NCBI RefSeq assembly: GCF_018310695.1
Contig: NZ_JAGXCY010000023.1
Coordinates: 1 to 64,000, forward strand
Reading direction: 5' to 3'
Source of the DNA: Paenibacillus sp. Marseille-Q4541
GTDB lineage: Bacteria; Bacillota; Bacilli; Paenibacillales; Paenibacillaceae
DNA length: 64,000 bases
The notes below the pieces were generated by a model. It was not told the origin of the DNA. It ran no database searches and saw only the letters and a program-made list of their open reading frames with translations. Below, in pieces: positions 36,864 through 44,950 of the stretch. Numbering within the stretch: the first letter of the stretch is position 1; every line of letters begins with the position of its first letter. Position numbers and translations under genes: made by a program.

Positions 36864-38330
36864 ATGGGACATCCGACAATTTATCCAACAGGTGCAACCG
36901 TGTATTTACCTAACAAAGCATGGAGTGGTTATACAATCTTTCAGGCAGCAGAGAGAGGTGCCTTACTCATCGATATGAATGGGAGAGAAGTACGCTTATG
37001 GAAAGGACTTCGAGGATTCCCGAATAAGCTTTTCCCTGGAGGGTATGTTCTTGGCAGTACAGCCGAACGTGATCCTAAGTACGGTTTTCAAGATGAAGTT
37101 AATCTTGTGCAGGTTGATTGGGACGGCAATATCGTATGGAAATTTGATCGTTTCGAATGGATTGAAGATCCTGGACACAGCGGAGAATGGATGGCCCGTC
37201 AACACCATGATTATCAGCGTGAGGGAAATCCAGTAGGATATTATGCTCCTGATCAGGAACCTAAGACCGATTCAGGCAATACTCTAATTTTGGCTCATAA
37301 AAATGTAAAGAAGCCTGAAATTTCAAACATTGAGCTTCTGGATGATACCATTATAGAAGTGGACTATCACGGCAATATCGTCTGGGAATGGTCTGTTAGC
37401 GACCACTTTGATGAACTCGGTTTTGATGAAGAAGCGAAAAAAGCACTCTACCATGATCCCAATACTCGCGGATTTGGAGAACATGCAGGGGATTGGATGC
37501 ACATCAATTCGATTTCCGTTCTTGGACCAAATAAACACTATGATGCAGGAGACCAGCGTTTTCATCCAGAAAATATAATATGGGATGCAAGAGAATCCAA
37601 TATTATTGCCATTATTGATAAAAAATCAGGACAAATCGTTTGGAAGCTTGGTCCAAGTTATGATACGGATGAGACGAAGCACATTGGATGGATTATTGGT
37701 CAACATCATGCTCACCTCGTGCCTAAAGGACTTCCAGGTGAAGGGAATATACTGGTGTTTGACAATGGCGGATGGGGAGGTTATGGACATCCTGGTCCGG
37801 TATCTCCCGATGGAATAAAAGTCGCGCGTCGTGACTTCTCCCGGGTTCTTGAAATTCATCCGGTTACGCTTGAAATTGAATGGCAGTATACACCTTCGGA
37901 GGCGGGCTATGTTGCTCCGCTCGATTCTTATCGATTTTACAGTCCCTACATCAGCTCTGCACAGCGCTTGCCTAATGGGAATACTCTCATTACTGAGGGG
38001 GCAGACGGTCGTATTTTTGAAGTGACCCGTGATCACGAACTCGTATGGGAATATATTTCTCCATATAAAAACAAACGGAATGCCAATATGGTCTATCGTG
38101 CTTACCGTGTCCCATATGATTGGGTACCTCAACTGGAACTTCCGATTGAGACGGAAATAACGCCAATTGATGTTGCCGATTTCCGTCTGCCTGGGGCTGC
38201 ACCCAGAGGTGTGGCTTCTACAGTTATTATCGAAGGAACCGTTTCTTATGAAGATGGGGCCTTTTGCGTAGCTACTTTTGATGAGTCAGAGCACAAAGCT
38301 ATCCATGATCAAGGTAATGACTTAAAGTGA
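36864..38330 (+). CDS. Arylsulfotransferase (ASST) family protein, cytoplasmic
   Basis: 488 residues built of repeated beta-propeller blades (GALLIDMNGREVRLWKG, NLVQVDWDGNIVWKFDR, TIIEVDYHGNIVWEW, NIIAIIDKKSGQIVWKLG). The His-rich QHHDYQREGN and IIGQHHAHLVPKG segments carry the histidines expected at an ASST active site. The family moves sulfate between phenolic donors and acceptors without PAPS. Unlike E. coli AssT it has no signal peptide, so it would act inside the cell. A formylglycine-generating enzyme gene follows 221 bases downstream on the same strand, pointing to sulfate-ester metabolism. Confidence 0.82.
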   Translation: MGHPTIYPTGATVYLPNKAWSGYTIFQAAERGALLIDMNGREVRLWKGLRGFPNKLFPGGYVLGSTAERDPKYGFQDEVNLVQVDWDGNIVWKFDRFEWIEDPGHSGEWMARQHHDYQREGNPVGYYAPDQEPKTDSGNTLILAHKNVKKPEISNIELLDDTIIEVDYHGNIVWEWSVSDHFDELGFDEEAKKALYHDPNTRGFGEHAGDWMHINSISVLGPNKHYDAGDQRFHPENIIWDARESNIIAIIDKKSGQIVWKLGPSYDTDETKHIGWIIGQHHAHLVPKGLPGEGNILVFDNGGWGGYGHPGPVSPDGIKVARRDFSRVLEIHPVTLEIEWQYTPSEAGYVAPLDSYRFYSPYISSAQRLPNGNTLITEGADGRIFEVTRDHELVWEYISPYKNKRNANMVYRAYRVPYDWVPQLELPIETEITPIDVADFRLPGAAPRGVASTVIIEGTVSYEDGAFCVATFDESEHKAIHDQGNDLK

Positions 38331-38551
38331 TGTAAGGAGGACTATAATGGAAAGCGATTATGGTGATGTTATAATAAAATTGCCATGTATTATTTGGAGT
38401 GCAGAATGATTCTATTCATCAAACAGCTAATGAAGTACAATGATGCTCCACCTGAACATTATGAACGTATTGGCCTTGATAGAAACAGAGATTGAGCCAA
38501 TATAATATGTCCAAGTCACCTAGCTAAATACAGTAGAAGAGGAGAAAGAAG
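38331..38551 (+). other. Gap with two short overlapping ORFs, possible decayed gene
   Basis: A strong GTAAGGAGG precedes ATG 38347, but that frame has only 20 codons (to 38409). A second frame, ATG 38385 to TGA 38495 (36 codons), contains QLMKYNDAPPEHYERIGLDR, which looks like real protein. The combination of an excellent ribosome site and a frame change suggests a gene shortened by deletion or frameshift, or a small protein coupled in translation to a leader. No parent family is identified. Confidence 0.4.
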
Positions 38552-39520
38552 ATGACTCATAATAAATCATGTTGCAGTATCTCAAGAGATTCGTCTATTC
38601 TTCGTGCTTCTTCCGTCAATACAGAAGAAGTTCAACCTTCCGGTAAGTATGCAGAACAAATAAAAGCAAGAATGATAGAACTCCAAGGTGGATCCTTTAT
38701 GATGGGGACAAATGATGCGGAAGGATTTCCGAAAGATGGTGAAGGTCCTGTTCGTCAAGTCCATGTCGATCCTTTTCATATCTCTCCTTATGCAGTAACG
38801 AATCAAGACTTCGAACAATTCATATTAGAAACTGGATATGTAACCGAGGCAGAGAAATTTGGATGGTCTTACGTTTTTAAATTGTTAGTATCCGAGACAG
38901 TTTTAGCGCAGGTCCAGCATGTACCCACACATGTTCCTTGGTGGCTTGTTGTTCATGGAGCAAACTGGCGTCAGCCGGAAGGACCAGATAGTACGATACT
39001 CGGCAGAGAGAATCATCCTGTCGTACATATTAGTTGGAATGATGCGGAGCAGTTCTGTAAATGGTCAGGTACACAGCTTCCTACAGAAGCAGAGTGGGAG
39101 TATGCAGCTCGTGGAGGTCTAGAGCAGAAACGTTACCCTTGGGGAGATATACTGAAGCCGGATGGAGAACATCGTTGTAATATTTGGCAAGGAAAATTCC
39201 CGATCCGAAATCACGCAGAAGACGGTTATCTTGGAACAGCCCCTGTCGATGCATTCAAGCCGAACGGTTACGAATTGTACAATATGTCAGGGAACGTATG
39301 GGAATGGTGCCGTGATAGCTTCAGTCCTACATATCATATAAATACGAATCGAGTGAATCCATATTTCAATGAACCTGCTGAACAAAAGTCGATGAGAGGT
39401 GGTTCCTATCTATGTCATCGCTCGTACTGCAATCGGTACCGAGTTGCGGCAAGAAGCGGAAATACGCCCGACAGTTCTACAGGGAATTGCGGTTTTCGCG
39501 TCGTGTGGCATCGTTCTTAA
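38552..39520 (+). CDS. Formylglycine-generating enzyme (sulfatase maturase, SUMF1 type)
   Basis: 322 residues, C-type-lectin-like SUMF1 fold. It opens with GGSFMMGTND and carries the catalytic cysteine pair Cys288 and Cys293 in GGSYLCHRSYCNRYRVAARS, spaced as Cys336 and Cys341 of human FGE, followed by NTPDSSTGNCGFRV. Both copper-binding cysteines being present separates it from EgtB-like and other SUMF1 relatives. It oxidises the Cys of CXPXR sulfatases to formylglycine using oxygen. The N-terminal SCCS motif is common in the family. GAAGAGGAG precedes ATG 38552. No sulfatase gene with that motif is in the window. Confidence 0.92.
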   Translation: MTHNKSCCSISRDSSILRASSVNTEEVQPSGKYAEQIKARMIELQGGSFMMGTNDAEGFPKDGEGPVRQVHVDPFHISPYAVTNQDFEQFILETGYVTEAEKFGWSYVFKLLVSETVLAQVQHVPTHVPWWLVVHGANWRQPEGPDSTILGRENHPVVHISWNDAEQFCKWSGTQLPTEAEWEYAARGGLEQKRYPWGDILKPDGEHRCNIWQGKFPIRNHAEDGYLGTAPVDAFKPNGYELYNMSGNVWEWCRDSFSPTYHINTNRVNPYFNEPAEQKSMRGGSYLCHRSYCNRYRVAARSGNTPDSSTGNCGFRVVWHRS

Positions 39521-39529
39521 GTATGTTTT

Positions 39530-40630
39530 TTAAATGGAACGATTTGAACGGAAATGCTGTTTCATCATCATTGTCATAAAAAGAATCAGTGGTATCCCGA
39601 ACTGAAATATTGGAAATACGTAAGCACTTGTTTTCATCCAAACCAGATGTTCGTGAAGGTCACGTTCTACAAACGCAGTACCATAGATGAATCCACTTAC
39701 CGGAAGTATCCATTTTTTTATTTGAATTGCTGTGAGGCGGACCAATGTTTGTACTGCACAATAATAGAATAGAACCATTTTCATTAGCAGACTGAAATAA
39801 AGAAGTAATACCACGAGTATATCAAGTCTTTCAATAAACTTTAGATTTGATAAGGTGCGAACGGACTTGATGAGTGGTAGAAAAATAATTGAATATAGCT
39901 CCGGCCCTAGTATGCTGGTCATTAATGCATTAAGAAACACGAGAAAGAGGCCGACAGCGGAGTATGAAAAGAGCACTCCTTTCACAGGTGCACCAGGTTT
40001 GTTCCATTTATGCCAAATCATTAAGAACACAATCATTTGACCAAAAGGAAGAGTAAGTGTGCTGGGTATCGTTGCATTTATTACTGGCATGAAACCATCT
40101 TCAAGTATGGGTGTTAGTTCATGAAAGTTTACGGATCCGAATGCAATCAGTAAGAAAATAATTATGAAAAAAATAAACAACCCAATTGGAAGTACGATTT
40201 CGGGAAATCTAGAGATCACTTCTATCCCCTGCCAAATGAGGTAGGAAGCTGTTAACACAAATATCAGCATGGTTACGTATATCGGTGTTAAAGGTAGAAT
40301 AGACAGGGAGGTTAGTTCTCCCAAGTCACGAACATTACGCATTGCTTCATAACTAAAATAAAAGAAATACAACAATCCAAATACAATTCCGATGGGTTTT
40401 CCAAAAGAATGTAGAAACATTTCAATAAGATCTAGTTTTGGGGCGATCCTCTGAATCCATAGAAACAGAAGTACACCGAAGAGACCGAGAATCGCCCCCA
40501 TCAACACGGCAATCCAGGAATCACGACCGGCATCTCCACCAGGACTCACTAGCATCGAACTACCAATTTCAAACAAAATAATCATAAAAACAATTTGTGT
40601 TGTTGAAATTTGTTCTTTATGGGTGTTCAT
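39530..40630 (-). CDS. Spore germination protein, GerB subunit (APC-type permease)
   Basis: 366 residues with about ten membrane helices, in the GerAB/GerKB branch of the amino acid-polyamine-organocation superfamily (ISTTQIVFMIILFEIGSSMLVSPG near the N-terminus). In GerA-type receptors this subunit binds the germinant in the spore inner membrane. It is the third gene of the A-C-B operon and starts 22 bases after gerC. An AAAGGAG lies upstream of ATG 40630. Which nutrient it senses cannot be read from sequence. Confidence 0.92.
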   Translation of the reverse strand: MNTHKEQISTTQIVFMIILFEIGSSMLVSPGGDAGRDSWIAVLMGAILGLFGVLLFLWIQRIAPKLDLIEMFLHSFGKPIGIVFGLLYFFYFSYEAMRNVRDLGELTSLSILPLTPIYVTMLIFVLTASYLIWQGIEVISRFPEIVLPIGLFIFFIIIFLLIAFGSVNFHELTPILEDGFMPVINATIPSTLTLPFGQMIVFLMIWHKWNKPGAPVKGVLFSYSAVGLFLVFLNALMTSILGPELYSIIFLPLIKSVRTLSNLKFIERLDILVVLLLYFSLLMKMVLFYYCAVQTLVRLTAIQIKKWILPVSGFIYGTAFVERDLHEHLVWMKTSAYVFPIFQFGIPLILFMTMMMKQHFRSNRSI

Positions 40631-40651
40631 CGTGGAATTCCCGCTCCTTTT

Positions 40652-41893
40652 TTATTTGTTTTCCTGTTGCATTGATTTAAAAGAACGTCCTTGCATTCCT
40701 GTATTTTTGATTTTGATCTGAACCTTCGGACGAATTTCAATTTGTTTAAATACATGATCCCAAGATCCTGTTTCCTGGAACTGATTCCACCGTGCAGGAT
40801 CTTTCCTATGAATAAGGACAGCGAATTGCGTTGGATCCGCATCCATATCACGAATTTTTATCCAGGAATGTTCCATTGCGGCTGTTAATTTGTTTTCAAT
40901 GGTACCTTCCATCTTCGTTAACACCCCTTCGGTAGTTAAATCGATTTCACTGCCTATTTCATTAATATTTCCCACACCTTTAACATGGACATCTATCACG
41001 TAATGATCTCCGTTCCAGATCGGCTTAATGTGGGAAGTAGAAGAACGAAGGAAAAAAGTAGCGTCTTCTTTGTCTGAATGTTCGGGATCTGATGAGAACG
41101 AAATGGAAGTGCTTTTTATTCTATTCGACAATAAACCCCATCCTAATGATTCGAATTTGTTCAACCAACCGACCCTCTGATCATTTTTAAATACGGCTAG
41201 ACGAGTAAGTTCCAGATGGGAAGGAGCATCGGTCGTTCCTTTTTCATCTTCTTTATGAATAAGTTCTTTTCCCACGAGTTCAATTTCTGGAACGACTGCA
41301 CTTTTAGAGACAGAACTTATATCTTTTGCTAGTTCGTACAATCTAATAGCAGGAAAGAGGGATTCGTCTGCTGACTCCTGTTCAATTAACGTCTCAATCC
41401 CTGCTGCTTGATTTTCAGATAGCTGAACAATTTGGCTAAGTAATTCTCCTGAATTTTCTTTCGTCACGAAAACATATAACGTTTCTCGACAAGTTATTCT
41501 TCTTAAAAAAACATCGATTAACTCTGCAATTCCGTGCTGCGTAGCGCCTTCACTTAAGAACATAATTCGTGAGTTAGGGAAATAAAGATGTCGTGCACTT
41601 GATAAATCCGCTCGGCTAATCGTCTCCATAATGGTCTTTCCCTTATAAGAGAAAGTAAAAAAAGGGGGGACAGGTTCATTTCCCCCTGTCGTTCCACCTT
41701 GTCCAGGAGCCGGATTCACAACCTGAAAAGTTGCCTCCCATTTATCATCAGACCAGTCATAAGCAGAGCCGGAAATAATTCCGATTTCATTCAACTCGTT
41801 GCTGTCCCAGCAAGCACTCAGCATTGTGGCCATGAATAGACAGAGGATTAGAATCAATGATTTTCGTAAAACAGTATTGTGATTTATACTCAT
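40652..41893 (-). CDS. Ger(x)C family spore germination lipoprotein
   Basis: 413 residues with lipobox MLSACWDS (Cys about residue 28) directly followed by the family signature WDSNELNEIGIISG. Three GerC domains follow; RHLYFPNSRIMFLSEG is typical. It is a lipoprotein on the outer face of the inner spore membrane and an essential receptor part. Only seven bases separate it from the gerA stop, and it precedes gerB. Confidence 0.93.
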   Translation of the reverse strand: MSINHNTVLRKSLILILCLFMATMLSACWDSNELNEIGIISGSAYDWSDDKWEATFQVVNPAPGQGGTTGGNEPVPPFFTFSYKGKTIMETISRADLSSARHLYFPNSRIMFLSEGATQHGIAELIDVFLRRITCRETLYVFVTKENSGELLSQIVQLSENQAAGIETLIEQESADESLFPAIRLYELAKDISSVSKSAVVPEIELVGKELIHKEDEKGTTDAPSHLELTRLAVFKNDQRVGWLNKFESLGWGLLSNRIKSTSISFSSDPEHSDKEDATFFLRSSTSHIKPIWNGDHYVIDVHVKGVGNINEIGSEIDLTTEGVLTKMEGTIENKLTAAMEHSWIKIRDMDADPTQFAVLIHRKDPARWNQFQETGSWDHVFKQIEIRPKVQIKIKNTGMQGRSFKSMQQENK

Positions 41894-41900
41894 CGCTAAG

Positions 41901-43487
41901 CTACTCTTCCTTATGTTTGTTAGTTTTGGGACCTGGTTTTTGATTTGTCCCTTGTCTTTTTGTTTCTTTTCTGCTCCAGAAATAAGGTCTTTTCCCCAAG
42001 CTCCATATCGGTTTACGAATCAAGACGTCTTTTAATTCTTGAGGTTTTAGCGGTGCAACGGGAGATAGATAAGGTACCCCGAATGAACGCAGTCCTAGTA
42101 GATGGGCGAGAATGATCGCGACTAGAGACATTATTCCGTATAAACCAAGTACTCCTGCAGCGAGCATCATCACATAACGAAGCAGACGGATAGAATTAGA
42201 CAATGATTGGGAAGGAATGACTAAATTAGAGATGGCAGAAATAGAAACGATGATGACCATTGCGGCAGAGATAAACCCTGCTTCTACTGCAGCCTGACCC
42301 AGTACTAATGCCCCAACTATAGAAATAGCAGATGATATGGCACGTGGCATACGCACGCTAGCTTCGCGAAGGATATCAAACGCAAGTTCCATGAGTATAC
42401 CTTCAAACAGTGCAGAAAATGGAACCCCTTCCCGCTGAGAAGCTAAACTGATCATTAATGCTGTGGGTAACATATCTTGATGAAAAGTAGTAACGGCAAT
42501 GAACAAAGCGGGTAGCAGAAGAGATGTACAAAATGCAAAAAAGCGTAAAATACGCAAAAACGATGCTACGTCATAGCGCTGATAATAATCTTCACTGGAT
42601 TGAAAAAAACTAAAAAAGGTAAACGGTGCTAACAAAGCAAATGGGGTTCCTTCTATCATAATTCCAATTTGCCCTTCCAATATGCCGGAAGCAAGTGAGT
42701 CGGGTCTTTCTGTATTTTGTATTGTCGGAAAAGGGGTTCTTGGTGAATCCTGTATAAACTCTTCAATGTAATTACTCTCCAGTATTGAGTCTGTATCAAT
42801 TGAGCTTAACCGGGAACGAATCTCTTCCACTACGAGGTCATTCGCAATTCCGTCTAAATAAATCATGGCTACGCTGGTTTGCGTTTGCTTCCCTATTTTG
42901 AGTTCTTCGATCCGCAAGTGTTCATTTTTGATCTTGCGCCGAATCATGGATGTTCCTGTCCTCAGCGACTCTGTAAAAGCCTCCTTAGGACCACGAATTA
43001 CTGTCTGGGTGGTAGGCTCGGTGATGCTTCTTTTATCGTATCCAGTCACATTTGCTGTAAGAGCAATATTTACACCGTCCACCAGTAAGAGAAGGTTTCC
43101 TTCCAGTATAGTGGATAAGGAACTTTTGATTTCTGTCAGGGAAGATAGATTGCCAACAGGCAACAATCGCTGCTGGATGAATAGAATGGCTTGCGCTGGA
43201 CTTGGCGATTCATTGATTCTCTCTTTTTCCTGCAATAAGGGCTCCAGAATCATCTGATTTACTGTATCGATATTCACCATTCCATCGATGTAAATAAGGG
43301 CTAATGGTTTACTGGATAGACTGGAGTTGGAAAAGTGACGTACCATAACATCTGAGCTATTTCCCAGTTTCGTAAGAAAGAGAGATAAATTATGATGAAG
43401 ATTGTTACTTAGAAGTTCAGAGGAAGAAGCAGAAGGATTAAGTAATTTGTTATGTTGTTCTTGTTGATCTCCTAATGCTTTTTTCAA
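41901..43487 (-). CDS. Spore germination protein, GerA subunit
   Basis: 528 residues. It has a hydrophilic N-terminal domain (about 1-290, with LALIYIDGMVN and VAMIYLDGIAND as the two repeated strands), then four to five membrane helices and a basic C-terminal tail (KPGPKTNKHKEE). SLASQREGVPFSALFEGILMELAFD is a family signature. TTG start at 43487 behind AGAGGAGG. It is the first gene of the operon. The Bacillus homologues assemble into a nutrient-gated ion channel. A forespore SigG promoter is expected; ATAATA-like sequence lies 30-50 bases upstream but is not decisive. Confidence 0.93.
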   Translation of the reverse strand: MKKALGDQQEQHNKLLNPSASSSELLSNNLHHNLSLFLTKLGNSSDVMVRHFSNSSLSSKPLALIYIDGMVNIDTVNQMILEPLLQEKERINESPSPAQAILFIQQRLLPVGNLSSLTEIKSSLSTILEGNLLLLVDGVNIALTANVTGYDKRSITEPTTQTVIRGPKEAFTESLRTGTSMIRRKIKNEHLRIEELKIGKQTQTSVAMIYLDGIANDLVVEEIRSRLSSIDTDSILESNYIEEFIQDSPRTPFPTIQNTERPDSLASGILEGQIGIMIEGTPFALLAPFTFFSFFQSSEDYYQRYDVASFLRILRFFAFCTSLLLPALFIAVTTFHQDMLPTALMISLASQREGVPFSALFEGILMELAFDILREASVRMPRAISSAISIVGALVLGQAAVEAGFISAAMVIIVSISAISNLVIPSQSLSNSIRLLRYVMMLAAGVLGLYGIMSLVAIILAHLLGLRSFGVPYLSPVAPLKPQELKDVLIRKPIWSLGKRPYFWSRKETKRQGTNQKPGPKTNKHKEE

Positions 43488-43626
43488 GTGAATACCTCCT
43501 CTAAATTGACTTTGAAGGATATTATATCCTTTATATCATGGAGTATTCGAAAATAGATTATCAAGATGGATACTACTCATATAGGTCACGCGATAACGCC
43601 TGTAGTAATGACAATACAAAAAATCA

Positions 43627-43670
43627 AAAAAACCACCGATAGCAGAAGGGGCTATCAATGGTTTTTCTTT
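43627..43670. terminator. Orphan bidirectional terminator between divergent genes
   Basis: AAAAACCACCGATAGC pairs with GCTATCAATGGTTTTT around AGAAGGG, with T runs on both strands. The flanking genes point away from it, so it has no visible gene to end. The rest of 43488-43814 shows only promoter-like AT-rich sequence. Confidence 0.7.
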
Positions 43671-43814
43671 TTACTTTGATAAATATTGAATTTGGAGAGA
43701 GGTTGACCTGTTTGTGTAATGGAGTTATTATAGATACATTATATCTATAATGTAATCCTTACCTTAGAAATACAGTCATTAGACAAAGTAAGATAATTAG
43801 AAAGGAAAGTGATT

Positions 43815-44723
43815 ATGAAAGTATTTGATTGTGCCGTGTTAGGAGCGGGACCCGCTGGTTTGAATGCAAGTTTGGTATTAGGGAGAGCACGTAGAAGTAT
43901 TGCTCTCTTCGATAATGGTACGAATCGTAACCGTGTTACTCAAGAGTCGCATGGATTTGTTACTCGAGACGGTATTACCCCATCTGAGTTCAAAGCGATT
44001 GGAATACAGCAATTAAGTAATTATCCTTCTGTTCAGCTTATGGAACAAACCGTAATCCAGGTTACGAAGCAAGATAGCAGTGGCATATTTGAGATCCAGA
44101 CTGCAGAAGAACAGGTGTACTATGCGGAAAAGATTATTTTGGCTACCGGTGTTCAAGAAGAGTATTTGTCCGTACCAGAAATAAAGCAATATTACGGCAA
44201 AACTCTCTTTAGTTGTCCTTACTGTGACGGGTGGGAGCTCAGAGATAAGCCACTTGTAATCTTGATCGAAAACGAGGAAGCAGTTCATCACATGGCAAAA
44301 CTTCTGTATAACTGGTCCAAGGATTTGGTCGTCGCAACAAACGGGGAATCCATGTCCATCTCACTTAAGGACGAACTTGAAAGTAGAAACATTAGAGTCG
44401 TCACTGAACCTGTCACCAAATTGCACGGAGAGGAAGGAGTTTTGGAAAGCATTGAATTTGCATCTGGACTTATGATTCCTCGTTCAGCTGGCTTTATCGT
44501 TCCCAAATTTAAACGTTCAAGTACACTCATAGAGCAGTTAGGTTGTGAGCTCGATGATAAGGGTGCGGTTCTCGTTGATGAGCAAGGTCGCACTACACAG
44601 AAAAACGTTTATACTGCTGGGGAGAACAGGCAGGGAGGCCCTTCTTCCTTAATAATATCAGCAGCGGAAGGCAGTAAAGCAGCAATTGCTGTTAATATCG
44701 ATCTGACGAATGAGCGATTTTAA
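43815..44723 (+). CDS. Thioredoxin reductase-like FAD/NAD(P) flavoprotein
   Basis: 302 residues. FAD-binding loop CAVLGAGPAGLNASLVLGRA at the N-terminus, redox-active pair Cys134-X2-Cys137 (SCPYCDGWELRD), and the C-terminal FAD motif NVYTAGENRQGG. The NAD(P)-binding loop is degenerate: LVILIENEEAVHH replaces the usual GXGXXA, so electron donor use may be unusual. The size and CPYCDG resemble thioredoxin-reductase-like disulfide oxidoreductases and dithiol oxidases. ATG 43815 is chosen with AAAGGAAA upstream. No thioredoxin gene is near. Confidence 0.82.
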   Translation: MKVFDCAVLGAGPAGLNASLVLGRARRSIALFDNGTNRNRVTQESHGFVTRDGITPSEFKAIGIQQLSNYPSVQLMEQTVIQVTKQDSSGIFEIQTAEEQVYYAEKIILATGVQEEYLSVPEIKQYYGKTLFSCPYCDGWELRDKPLVILIENEEAVHHMAKLLYNWSKDLVVATNGESMSISLKDELESRNIRVVTEPVTKLHGEEGVLESIEFASGLMIPRSAGFIVPKFKRSSTLIEQLGCELDDKGAVLVDEQGRTTQKNVYTAGENRQGGPSSLIISAAEGSKAAIAVNIDLTNERF

Positions 44724-44737
44724 AGACATACCTTCAG

Positions 44738-44782
44738 ATGGATAAATTCGGCATTACTTGGCAGATTGTAAAGCATAATTAA
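44738..44782 (+). pseudogene. Remnant of a PhnB-like VOC protein
   Basis: A 14-codon frame reads MDKFGITWQIV. This is the characteristic C-terminal end of PhnB/3-demethylubiquinone-methyltransferase-like VOC proteins (DKFGISWQIVP). No other part of the gene remains. It lies just after the flavoprotein stop. Confidence 0.45.
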
Positions 44783-44877
44783 TAATTCAATAGAATGTCA
44801 TTCCAACATATCCTCAGACGACAACGTAAACTATGATGAGCTTACCCAACTTCTGAAAAAAGCTTCGGCTACCCTAT

Positions 44878-44925
44878 AAAGAAAGACCTCTCTCTCGAAC
44901 ACAAACGAGAGGGAGGTCTTTTTGA
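44878..44925. terminator. Strong bidirectional terminator
   Basis: AAAGACCTCTCTCTCG pairs with CGAGAGGGAGGTCTTT around an eight-base loop, with T runs. It separates the flavoprotein region from the SLH phosphatase. Confidence 0.85.
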
Positions 44926-44950
44926 TTGAATCATGGTGTGAAAAAGAAAG

